From Clostridia bacterium (GTDB lineage: Bacteria > Bacillota_A > Clostridia > Oscillospirales > CAG-272), in contig JAFXNX010000231.1 in assembly GCA_017529175.1 (NCBI GenBank), positions 1 to 7,158 of the forward strand: a stretch of DNA of 7,158 nt, read 5' to 3'. The notes beneath the pieces are model-generated. The model ran no database searches. It was given only the letters and a program-made list of their open reading frames with translations, and was not told the origin of the DNA. Below, piece after piece: positions 1 to 5,707 of this stretch; position 1 is the stretch's first letter; each line of letters opens with the position of its first letter. The position numbers were made by a program, and so were the translations under genes.

Positions 1-1
1 A

Positions 2-121
2 CTGCAGAAGGACGCCGTAAGGCGCGGAAAACTTGAGACCGGCGAGACGGGACTTCGAGTTGCGGCGTCGGGTCTGATACTCCCCGCCGGAGCGTCGGCT
101 CGATTTGAATTACCTGTATAA
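2..121 (+). CDS. C-terminal end of an unidentified protein (5' partial)
   Basis: An open frame enters from the left edge and runs 39 codons to a TAA at 119-121. The other two forward frames stop early, at 16-18 and 34-36. Codon choice (GAC, GCG, GGA, CTT, ATA) matches the genes downstream, so it is probably the end of a real gene. The visible tail ends in two short beta-strand-like stretches and the residues PAGASARFELPV. Such an ending is common in extracellular or carbohydrate-active beta-sandwich domains, but 39 residues are too few to name a family. It ends 22 bases before the ecfA1 start and could share its transcript. Function unknown. Confidence 0.5.
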   Translation: MQKDAVRRGKLETGETGLRVAASGLILPAGASARFELPV

Positions 122-133
122 CGGACCGGATCT

Positions 134-139
134 AAGGAG
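134..139 (+). promoter_or_regulatory. Ribosome binding site of ecfA1
   Basis: AAGGAG ends four bases before the ATG at 144. It decides the start: the frame is open further upstream to a TTG at 105, but that codon lies inside the preceding gene and has no Shine-Dalgarno sequence. Translation from 144 also gives the usual short N-terminus of EcfA1. Confidence 0.8.
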
Positions 140-143
140 AAAA

Positions 144-1019
144 ATGAGCAAAATAATCATTTCGGAAAACGTGAACTTTTCCTACGAAGGGGACACCCCC
201 GCCGAGAAAAAGCACGTATTGAAAAACATCAGTTTTGAAATAGAAGAGGGGTCTTTCTGCGCCGTTCTCGGAAGAAACGGAAGCGGAAAATCAACTCTTG
301 CGAAACTGCTTTGCATGATCATTCTGCCGGACTCCGGACGCCTTGTGATAAACGGAACGGAAGTAACGAAGCCCGATATCACCGAGGACGAGATATATGA
401 TGCGAGAAGAGACGTCGGCATGGTGTTTCAGAACCCGGACAACCAGATAGTCGCAACGATAGTCGAGGACGACGTGGCGTTCGGTCCGGAAAACCTCGGG
501 ATGCCTTCCGCCGAGATAAGGCAGCGCGTCGACGAAGCGCTCGAGGCGGTGGGAATGAAAGAATACGCCCGCCACTCCGCGTCGCGTCTTTCCGGAGGTC
601 AGAAACAGCGTGTCGCGATAGCGGGAGCGATCGCGATGAAGCGACGCTGCATCATCTTCGACGAAAGCACCGCGATGCTCGACCCTCTCGGAAGACGAGA
701 GGTCATGAAGCAGATAATCCGTCTCAACAAAGAGGAAGGAATAACGGTCCTTCTCATAACTCACTATATGAACGAGGCGTCGTTCGCCGACCGCGTTCTC
801 GTAATGGACGACGGGCGCATCATAATGGACGGCGCGCCCCGGGAGATATTCACAAAATGCCGCGAGCTTTGGGACGCGGGTCTTGACGTCCCGCAAACAA
901 CGGAGCTTCTTTGGGATCTGAGAGACGCAGGTCTTGACGTCCCGCTCGACGTCCTCTCGCCGGGAGCGTGCGCCGCGGCGATAAAAGCCGCCCTTGCAAG
1001 AAGGGGGTGCCTTGAATGA
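144..1019 (+). CDS. ecfA1: Energy-coupling factor transporter ATPase EcfA1
   Basis: A 291-residue cytoplasmic ABC ATPase, one of the two motors that with EcfT power ECF uptake of vitamins or metal ions. All motifs are visible: Walker A GRNGSGKS (43-50), Q-loop Q96 in MVFQNPDNQ, signature LSGGQ (149-153), Walker B CIIFDE with catalytic E174, D-loop STAMLDP (175-181) and H-loop H207. VFQNPDNQ, VEDDVAFGPENLG and DESTAMLDP are typical of EcfA1 (CbiO1) rather than EcfA2, and being first in an ecfA1-ecfA2-ecfT-truA order agrees. Length is normal for the family. The C-terminal tail carries the family GLDVP motif twice, coded by a near-perfect 22-base direct repeat. The stop overlaps the ecfA2 start by four bases (ATGA), so translation is probably coupled. 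No substrate can be assigned because the S component is not here. Confidence 0.95.
   Translation: MSKIIISENVNFSYEGDTPAEKKHVLKNISFEIEEGSFCAVLGRNGSGKSTLAKLLCMIILPDSGRLVINGTEVTKPDITEDEIYDARRDVGMVFQNPDNQIVATIVEDDVAFGPENLGMPSAEIRQRVDEALEAVGMKEYARHSASRLSGGQKQRVAIAGAIAMKRRCIIFDESTAMLDPLGRREVMKQIIRLNKEEGITVLLITHYMNEASFADRVLVMDDGRIIMDGAPREIFTKCRELWDAGLDVPQTTELLWDLRDAGLDVPLDVLSPGACAAAIKAALARRGCLE
873..945 (+). repeat. Two 22-base direct repeats in the 3' end of ecfA1
   Basis: The copies at 873-894 and 924-945 differ at one base (G at 878, A at 929) and begin 51 bases apart, exactly 17 codons. Both encode DAGLDVP in the same frame. One GLDVP motif followed by a TEL-type helix is normal for EcfA C-termini, and EcfA2 here also has one. 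The second copy looks like a short in-frame duplication or gene-conversion product. Confidence 0.7.
1001..1008 (+). promoter_or_regulatory. Ribosome binding site of ecfA2, inside ecfA1
   Basis: AAGGGGGT lies in the last codons of ecfA1 and ends seven bases before the ecfA2 ATG at 1016. With the 4-base ATGA overlap it supports coupled synthesis of the two ATPases, which act as a heterodimer. Confidence 0.65.
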
Positions 1020-1882
1020 CAAACGAAGTATTCGCCGCTGAATTCAAGGGAGTATCATATACCTACAACAAAGGCATTTCCTACGAAAAGAGAGCGGTAA
1101 AGAACGTAACTCTCGCGATAGAAAAAGGACTTGTCACCGGTATTATCGGTTCTACCGGAAGCGGAAAATCGACTCTCATCAAAATGCTCAACGGCCTTCT
1201 GAAACCCGACGAGGGAGAAGTGATCGTCGACGGCGAGAGTATTTGGGATAAGAAAGTCAAAATCCGAGACGTAAGATTCAAGGTAGGGCTCGTTATGCAG
1301 TATCCCGAGTACCAGCTCTTCGACGAGACTGTATCGGCAGACATTGCGTTCGGTCCGAAGAATATGGGCGTTTCGGGCGACGAACTGAACGAGCGCGTCC
1401 TTGAGGCGGCTGATTTTTCGGGACTTGACAGGGATCTTCTCGAAAAATCCCCGTTCGATCTGTCCGGCGGACCGAAGCGCCGCGCGGCACTCGCCGGAGT
1501 TATCGCGATGAGACCGTCTTTGCTCGTGCTCGACGAGCCGGCGGCGGGACTTGACCCCGCGGGACGCCGCGAGATCCTCGGAAGGATAAAACAGTATCAG
1601 AGACAGAGCGGAACTACGGTCGTCATCGTAAGCCACAGCATGGAGGACGTTGCAAAATACTGCGACCGTCTGTGCGTACTTTACGACGGTGAGCTGAAAT
1701 TCTGCGATACGACCGAAAAAGTCTTTTCTCACGAGGCGGAGTTGATCGACATCGGACTTGACGTGCCCGAGATAACTAAAGTCGCCGCAGAGCTGAAAAA
1801 GATCGGAGTCGATATAGGCGACGACATATATACGGTAAAATACGCGAGCGATGTGCTCGCAGAAAAATACGGTCTGAAGTAA
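1016..1882 (+). CDS. ecfA2: Energy-coupling factor transporter ATPase EcfA2
   Basis: A 288-residue cytoplasmic ABC ATPase, expected to pair with EcfA1 under EcfT. Motifs: Walker A GSTGSGKS (45-52), Q-loop Q95 in LVMQYPEYQLF, Walker B LLVLDE with catalytic E174, D-loop PAAGLDP (175-181) and H-loop H207. MQYPEYQLFDETV, IAFGPKNMG and DEPAAGLDP are characteristic of EcfA2 (CbiO2). The one odd point is the signature at 149-153, which reads LSGGP followed by KRRAALAG; the family norm is LSGGQKRRVAIAG. In ABC dimers the signature of one subunit closes the ATP site of the other, so the Pro would affect the site built on EcfA1's Walker A. The frame is intact and every other motif is normal, so I call it functional. 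It is followed by an unusually long 101-base gap before ecfT. Confidence 0.94.
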   Translation: MTNEVFAAEFKGVSYTYNKGISYEKRAVKNVTLAIEKGLVTGIIGSTGSGKSTLIKMLNGLLKPDEGEVIVDGESIWDKKVKIRDVRFKVGLVMQYPEYQLFDETVSADIAFGPKNMGVSGDELNERVLEAADFSGLDRDLLEKSPFDLSGGPKRRAALAGVIAMRPSLLVLDEPAAGLDPAGRREILGRIKQYQRQSGTTVVIVSHSMEDVAKYCDRLCVLYDGELKFCDTTEKVFSHEAELIDIGLDVPEITKVAAELKKIGVDIGDDIYTVKYASDVLAEKYGLK

Positions 1883-1887
1883 ACCCC

Positions 1888-1916
1888 GGGGCTCATTTCA
1901 TTCGCCTTGAGCGCCC
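1888..1916 (+). other. Bulged hairpin in the ecfA2-ecfT gap
   Basis: GGG-GCTCA (1888-1895) can pair with TGAGC-CCC (1908-1916) around a single bulged G at 1913, giving eight base pairs and a 12-base loop. It starts five bases after the ecfA2 stop. The following bases are TTATAATAA, not a U-run, so it is a poor intrinsic terminator. It may instead be an mRNA-stability or processing element at the end of the ATPase genes, or chance. Paired by eye, no energy calculated. Confidence 0.35.
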
Positions 1917-1917
1917 T

Positions 1918-1923
1918 TATAAT
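1918..1923 (+). promoter_or_regulatory. Possible internal -10 hexamer upstream of ecfT
   Basis: A perfect TATAAT lies 61 bases before the ecfT start in the longest non-coding stretch of the window. The -35 region at the right distance (about 1895-1901, ATTTCAT) is a poor match to TTGACA, and there is no extended TGN before the hexamer. A weak internal promoter for ecfT-truA is possible but unproven. Confidence 0.25.
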
Positions 1924-1961
1924 AACTGACGGCGCAAGACACGTTAAACCCGCCGCAAACG

Positions 1962-1978
1962 GAACAAAAGGAATGTTC
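1962..1978 (+). promoter_or_regulatory. ecfT ribosome binding site in the loop of a small hairpin
   Basis: The ecfT Shine-Dalgarno sequence AAAGGA (1967-1972) ends 11 bases before the ATG at 1984. It is flanked by the inverted repeat GAACA (1962-1966) and TGTTC (1974-1978), which would put it in a seven-base loop. Such a loop can present rather than hide a binding site. The stem is only five pairs, so its significance is uncertain. The RBS itself is well supported; the hairpin is not. Confidence 0.45.
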
Positions 1979-1983
1979 GTTCT

Positions 1984-2814
1984 ATGAATCTGGATGTTGC
2001 ATTCGGTCAGTACTGCGAAGGGGATTCCATTCTCCACAGACTTGACCCGAGAGCGAAGATAGTGATGTCTTTGCTGTATATCGTCGACGTTTTTCTTGCG
2101 AAGAACGTATACGCATTCGCCCTGCTGACGGCGTTTGCGCTGTTTATAATAATTTTGTCCGGTATCAAGCCGGGCATCATCCTGCGCGGTCTGAAGCCGA
2201 TAATATTCATCATGGTGTTCACCGCCGTGATAAACATTTTCTGGTACAAAGGAGATTCGGACCCTCTCGTCAGCTTCTGGTTCGTTAAGATCTACCTTGC
2301 GGGCATCATAAACGCGGGACTTATAATACTCAGAGTCGTTCTGCTGATATCCGGCACGAGCGTGATACTGACGTACACGACGACGCCGCTCTCGCTGACC
2401 GACGGACTCGAGTCGCTTCTCTCCCCTCTTGCGAAAATAAAAGTGCCCGTTCACGAGTTCGCGCTGATGATGACTATCGCGCTGCGCTTCATACCGACGC
2501 TCATCGAAGAGACGGGCAAGATCATGGACGCGCAGAAAGCGCGCGGCGCCGCCTTCTCCGAAGGGTCTCTCATAAAGCGGGCAAAGGCGCTGATCCCCGT
2601 GCTCGTACCGCTGTTTGCGTCTTCTTTCAGGCGCGCGGACGAACTCGCCGTTGCCATGGAATGCAGATGCTACCGCGGGGGGAACGGCAGGACGAGGATG
2701 AACGTTCTGAAAGCGTCACTTAAAGATTTTGTGTTTATAATTCTGATGATCGCGCTCGGCGCATCCCTCATTTTGCTGAACAACTACACCGTCGCTTTCG
2801 CGATAGGCTGGTGA
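1984..2814 (+). CDS. ecfT: Energy-coupling factor transporter transmembrane protein EcfT
   Basis: A 276-residue integral membrane protein that links the EcfA1/EcfA2 pair to exchangeable substrate-binding S proteins. The N-terminus has the family signature HRLDPRAK (18-25). Several hydrophobic segments follow, with another near the C-terminus (about 249-266). The long cytoplasmic coupling helices carry the paired motifs that dock on the ATPases: AQKARGA (ARG at 186-188) and AMECRCYRGG (227-229 is C-R-C). The usual second motif in this family is EARCYRGG or EARGYRGG, so Ala is replaced by Cys here; the essential Arg is kept. An in-frame stop at 1945 excludes any long N-terminal extension, and the start at 1984 has an AAAGGA site. 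It lies 101 bases after ecfA2 and 11 bases before truA. Confidence 0.94.
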   Translation: MNLDVAFGQYCEGDSILHRLDPRAKIVMSLLYIVDVFLAKNVYAFALLTAFALFIIILSGIKPGIILRGLKPIIFIMVFTAVINIFWYKGDSDPLVSFWFVKIYLAGIINAGLIILRVVLLISGTSVILTYTTTPLSLTDGLESLLSPLAKIKVPVHEFALMMTIALRFIPTLIEETGKIMDAQKARGAAFSEGSLIKRAKALIPVLVPLFASSFRRADELAVAMECRCYRGGNGRTRMNVLKASLKDFVFIILMIALGASLILLNNYTVAFAIGW

Positions 2815-2815
2815 C

Positions 2816-2820
2816 GGAGG
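2816..2820 (+). promoter_or_regulatory. Ribosome binding site deciding the truA start
   Basis: GGAGG ends five bases before the ATG at 2826. A GTG at 2811 in the same frame overlaps the ecfT stop, but it lies upstream of this site and would add MTEDD before the conserved N-terminus MKLLLKIAYDG. The ATG is therefore chosen. Confidence 0.8.
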
Positions 2821-2825
2821 ACGAC

Positions 2826-3617
2826 ATGAAGCTTCTTCTGAAGATCGCATACGACGGCAGAGCTTTTCACGGATTCCAGACGCAGCCTTCTCACCGGACG
2901 GTCCAGGAAACGCTCACCGAAACGCTCTCGGAGCTTTTCGGTGAAAAGATGCTCGTCACCGGCTGCAGCAGGACTGACGCCGGAGTACACGCAAAAGGAT
3001 TCGTGGTTTCCGTCGAGCCTGCCGACCGCCGGAGCGACTGGCTGAAAATACCGGCGGAAAAAGTACACCGGGCCGCAAATAACACTCTTCCGTGCGATAT
3101 TTCTGTGCTCGGAGCGTTCAAAGTATATGACGACTCGTTTCATCCGAGATATTCCGTCGTCGGTAAAAAATACGTATACAAGATCCGCGACAGCATAACG
3201 CCGTCTCCCTTCACAAGGGGACTCGTCACCGAATACGGAAAGGCGCTGACGGAGGGCGGCGTGAAACTGATGAACGACGCAGCGTCGCGCTTCGTCGGGC
3301 GTCATGATTTTTCATCGTTCATGGCGGCGGGCTCGAAGATAACCGATCCGGTGCGCGAAGTCTTTTCAGCGTCTGTCGCGCGAGAGGAACGCGACGTCGT
3401 TTCGTTCGCGGTAAGCGCCGACGGATTTCTTTACAATATGGTAAGAATAATGGCGGGGACTTTGATCGACGTTGCGGAAGGAAGACTGTCTCCCGACGGG
3501 ATAAAGGACGTAATGGAAGCGCGCGACCGCGCCGCGGCGGGGGCGACAGCTCCTCCGGACGGACTGTATCTTGAAGAAGTTACCTACCCGTTCGATATCG
3601 AATGGGCGGCGGATTAA
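2826..3617 (+). CDS. truA: tRNA pseudouridine(38-40) synthase TruA
   Basis: A 263-residue enzyme that converts uridines 38-40 of the tRNA anticodon stem-loop to pseudouridine. The family pattern is complete: KIAYDGRAFHGFQ (6-18), the catalytic motif CSRTDAGVHA with nucleophile D51, FHPRYSVVGKKYVYKI (105-120, with the conserved Tyr at 116), HDFSSF (160-165), GFLYNMVRIMAGTL (from 200) and the terminal GATAPPDGLYLEEVTYP. Length is normal. The ecfT-truA order is common in Firmicutes and probably reflects an old operon rather than shared function. In many relatives rplM and rpsI come next; they are absent here, and a DUF5711-like gene follows after 39 bases. No terminator is visible after the stop, so read-through into the next genes is likely. 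Confidence 0.96.
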   Translation: MKLLLKIAYDGRAFHGFQTQPSHRTVQETLTETLSELFGEKMLVTGCSRTDAGVHAKGFVVSVEPADRRSDWLKIPAEKVHRAANNTLPCDISVLGAFKVYDDSFHPRYSVVGKKYVYKIRDSITPSPFTRGLVTEYGKALTEGGVKLMNDAASRFVGRHDFSSFMAAGSKITDPVREVFSASVAREERDVVSFAVSADGFLYNMVRIMAGTLIDVAEGRLSPDGIKDVMEARDRAAAGATAPPDGLYLEEVTYPFDIEWAAD

Positions 3618-3640
3618 ATATAAAAATTTGGAAATACGAA

Positions 3641-3646
3641 GGGAGG
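3641..3646 (+). promoter_or_regulatory. Ribosome binding site supporting a TTG start
   Basis: GGGAGG ends ten bases before TTG 3657. A stop codon (TAA, 3651-3653) sits two codons upstream in frame, and the first in-frame ATG (codon 57) lies inside the membrane helix, so TTG is the best start. An out-of-frame ATG at 3647 directly abuts the site and opens only a six-codon frame (MIKIEL) ending at 3667. Confidence 0.7.
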
Positions 3647-3656
3647 ATGATAAAAA

Positions 3657-4943
3657 TTGAGCTTTAAGGATAAGATTAATAAAGAAGGATCATCCCGTTC
3701 CCAAAGGATAAGAATAAAAGTAGAAAACGAAGCGCCGCGAAGCGAATACTACGCAAAGATCGCGAAGCGTTACAAAGTGCTCAAATTCGTCTCTCTCGGC
3801 ATTCTTCTCATATATCTTCTCGGTATGCTCGTGCTTTACCGTTCGCAGATAACCTACGACAACCTCATGTACCTTATGAAAGACCTTGACACCGATATCG
3901 ACGCGGCGGGAACGGTCTTTGAGGACATCAAATACGACGAGAGTTCAAAACTCAGCGCCGCTATGTACAAGGGATATTTCGCGGCGGCGACAACGGGATC
4001 GCTGACTCTTTACAACACGACCGGAAACGCCGAGCGCGAATTTCCGATCTCGATGGAAAACCCGAAGGTGCTCTCCGGCGACAAGTATCTTATGGTATAC
4101 GACGTCGGCGGTAACACCTATTCGCTTTACACGTCCCTTCTCTGCGTGCTTTCAAAACAGACCGAGTACACGCTTCAGGGCGCCGCGCTCTCCGAGAACG
4201 GATGCTCGGCGATCATTACCCGCGCAAGAGAAAACAGATATTCGGTAAACTTTTACGATGAGAACTTCAAAGAAGTGTCGAAGATATATAAAGACAAGTA
4301 CGTTATGGACGCCGCGCTTTCAAACGACGGAAAACGCTACGCCGTCGTTTCCTGCGAAGTGTTCGGGACCGACGTTACGTGCGAAGTTATGAGCGGAAGG
4401 TGCGACAGCGAGAGCGCCGCGACGACGACGATCGACGGCGCGATGCCTCTCGAGTGCTCGTTCTTTTCCGACGGATCGTTCTGCGTCGTATGCGACAGCG
4501 CCGTCACCTTTTTCTCGAAGGACGGCGCGGAAGTCGCCCGCCGCGCTCTGAACGGTCACGGCGTATCGGGCATATCGTTTACCGGGAACAGCGTAATGAT
4601 AGTCGAGAGCAGAAATATCGTCGACAGCCGCAGTACGGCGACGGTGTTCGACTCCACGGGAGTCGAGATCGCCTCCGAGACGCTTGAGGCAAAGATCGCC
4701 TCCTCCGCGCTCGGAAACTCCGCGATGTTCTTCGCTTACGACGGAAAGATCCATAAAATATCATTTGACAGAACGAAAATTGCCGCCGACTGTCCGCTGT
4801 CAGTCGTGTCGCTTCTTCCGTTTTCGGAAAACGTGCTGATATGCACGCCGTCCTCCGCGCACACCGGATTTTCCGACGAAGACATAGCGGCAGCAACGCC
4901 GCCCGCACCGGAGAGCGAAGCCGCCTTTACACCCGTAGACTGA
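3657..4943 (+). CDS. DUF5711-like membrane-anchored protein, probable beta-propeller
   Basis: A 428-residue protein of unknown function starting at TTG. Residues 1-40 are rich in Lys and Arg. They are followed by one strong hydrophobic helix (about 41-61, VLKFVSLGILLIYLLGMLVL), so by the positive-inside rule the N-terminus is cytoplasmic and the rest lies outside the membrane. From about residue 85 the sequence is a run of short beta-strand units with aromatic-Gly-Asp turns (YLMVYDVGGNTYSLYT, AALSNDGKRYAVVS, CSFFSDGSFCVV), resembling WD40/PQQ-type propeller blades. The last 20 or so residues are a Pro/Ala/Glu-rich tail. The ITYDNLMYLMKDLD segment just after the helix and the YDVGG motif resemble clostridial DUF5711 proteins; this is recognition from memory, not a search. 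It lies 13 bases upstream of a CvpA-family gene. A sensor or scaffold role at the envelope is possible but unproven. Confidence 0.75.
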   Translation: MSFKDKINKEGSSRSQRIRIKVENEAPRSEYYAKIAKRYKVLKFVSLGILLIYLLGMLVLYRSQITYDNLMYLMKDLDTDIDAAGTVFEDIKYDESSKLSAAMYKGYFAAATTGSLTLYNTTGNAEREFPISMENPKVLSGDKYLMVYDVGGNTYSLYTSLLCVLSKQTEYTLQGAALSENGCSAIITRARENRYSVNFYDENFKEVSKIYKDKYVMDAALSNDGKRYAVVSCEVFGTDVTCEVMSGRCDSESAATTTIDGAMPLECSFFSDGSFCVVCDSAVTFFSKDGAEVARRALNGHGVSGISFTGNSVMIVESRNIVDSRSTATVFDSTGVEIASETLEAKIASSALGNSAMFFAYDGKIHKISFDRTKIAADCPLSVVSLLPFSENVLICTPSSAHTGFSDEDIAAATPPAPESEAAFTPVD

Positions 4944-4949
4944 AAGGAG
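4943..4949 (+). promoter_or_regulatory. Ribosome binding site of the cvpA-family gene
   Basis: AAAGGAG overlaps the preceding stop codon and ends seven bases before ATG 4957. This favours the ATG over an in-frame TTG at 4954, although the two differ by only one residue. Confidence 0.75.
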
Positions 4950-4956
4950 ACTCTTG

Positions 4957-5688
4957 ATGAGTATAGTAATAGATATAATCCTTGTTGCAACAGCAGGGCT
5001 GATCATCTTCGGCGCATGGAGGCGCGGACTTGTCAAAAGCGTGATAGGTCTCGTTTGCACCGTCGTCTCGATCCTCGTCGCGTACGCGCTGACGCCGCCC
5101 GTCGCAAACTTTCTTTGCAACCATGTGTTCCTTGACAGGATATCGTCTGGGATCTCGTCGTCCGTAAGATCGGCGGCTTCCTCTCCGGCAGGCACCGACG
5201 TGTCGCAGTTTTTGTCAAAGATACCGGAAACTCTCGCCGGCACGCTTGAAAAATACGACATCGGAAGCGAATCCTTCAGACAGTATATCGGAGGGCTTTC
5301 CGACACCGGAGAAGGCGCGGTCAAGGGAGTCTCGGATTTTATCGCAAGACCGACCTCGCGCATCATCTCGAACGTTCTTGCGTTTATCGTACTGTTCATA
5401 GTCGCCATGATAGTGTTAAGACTCGTATCGAAACTGATCCTCGTGATATTCAAAGCTCCGATAATCAGGACCGCCGACCATATCGCGGGCCTTGCGCTCG
5501 GCACAGTCAGCGCGCTGATAGTGTTATGGGTGCTCTCACTCGCGCTGTCGGCGGGAGTCAACGCCCTCGGAAACTGCGTGCCGTCGTGGTTCGGAGATAC
5601 GGTCTCAAATTCCGTGATACTGAAGTTTTTTGCATCTAACAACCCCATAACCGTATTGAACAAAGTGCTCACATACGTCGGAATATAG
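4957..5688 (+). CDS. CvpA family membrane protein
   Basis: A 243-residue integral membrane protein of the CvpA (colicin V production) family. It shows the family layout: helix 1 (about 3-20, starting SIVIDIILV), a short basic turn WRRG (21-24) leading into helix 2 (about 25-45), a large hydrophilic loop (46-136), helix 3 (about 137-157) and helix 4 (about 176-197) after the motif DHIAGLALGTVSAL. The loop of about 90 residues between helices 2 and 3 is rich in Ser and Gly and long for the family. CvpA proteins have been linked to colicin V export and to envelope integrity, but their biochemical activity is not settled, and no bacteriocin gene is visible here. It sits 13 bases after the DUF5711-like gene and 19 bases before the Clp ATPase gene, so the three are probably co-transcribed. 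Confidence 0.85.
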   Translation: MSIVIDIILVATAGLIIFGAWRRGLVKSVIGLVCTVVSILVAYALTPPVANFLCNHVFLDRISSGISSSVRSAASSPAGTDVSQFLSKIPETLAGTLEKYDIGSESFRQYIGGLSDTGEGAVKGVSDFIARPTSRIISNVLAFIVLFIVAMIVLRLVSKLILVIFKAPIIRTADHIAGLALGTVSALIVLWVLSLALSAGVNALGNCVPSWFGDTVSNSVILKFFASNNPITVLNKVLTYVGI

Positions 5689-5690
5689 CA

Positions 5691-5698
5691 AAAGGAGG
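5691..5698 (+). promoter_or_regulatory. Strong ribosome binding site of the Clp ATPase gene
   Basis: AAAGGAGG is the best Shine-Dalgarno sequence in the window and ends nine bases before ATG 5708. This supports ATG 5708 over a second in-frame ATG at 5714, two codons on and just before the first zinc-finger Cys. Confidence 0.8.
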
Positions 5699-5707
5699 TA
5701 ACGTTAT

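Noticed and set aside
291..1022. Minus-strand open frame opposite ecfA1
   Set aside because: A shadow of ecfA1 with low-complexity Arg/Asp/His composition and no independent support.
1888..1925. Intrinsic terminator after ecfA2
   Set aside because: The hairpin has a bulge and a long loop and is followed by TTATAATAA rather than a T-run. Termination here would also separate EcfT from its ATPases.
1973..1987. Four-codon frame MFVL overlapping the ecfT ATG by ATGA, as a leader peptide
   Set aside because: The Shine-Dalgarno sequence abuts its ATG with no usable spacing, while it is correctly spaced for ecfT.
1729..2454. Minus-strand open frame spanning the ecfA2-ecfT gap
   Set aside because: The only frame crossing the gap, so I considered a gene there. 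Its translation is mostly a shadow of ecfA2 and ecfT, very rich in Arg, Tyr and Asp, with no recognisable domain.
144..2814. Dedicated cobalt or nickel importer (cbiMNQO) as an alternative to a shared ECF module
   Set aside because: There are two distinct ATPases, no CbiM/CbiN-like S component, and truA follows. This matches the group II shared module.
3619..3624. TATAAA in the truA to DUF5711-like gap as a promoter
   Set aside because: No -35 hexamer at a suitable distance; the nearest candidates, TTGAAG at 3571 and TTCGAT at 3591, are too far upstream. The short gap is simply AT-rich.
4957..5688. Bacteriocin (colicin V) locus suggested by the CvpA family name
   Set aside because: No small double-glycine leader peptide, peptidase-containing ABC exporter or immunity gene is visible; CvpA-family proteins are widespread in bacteria without colicins.
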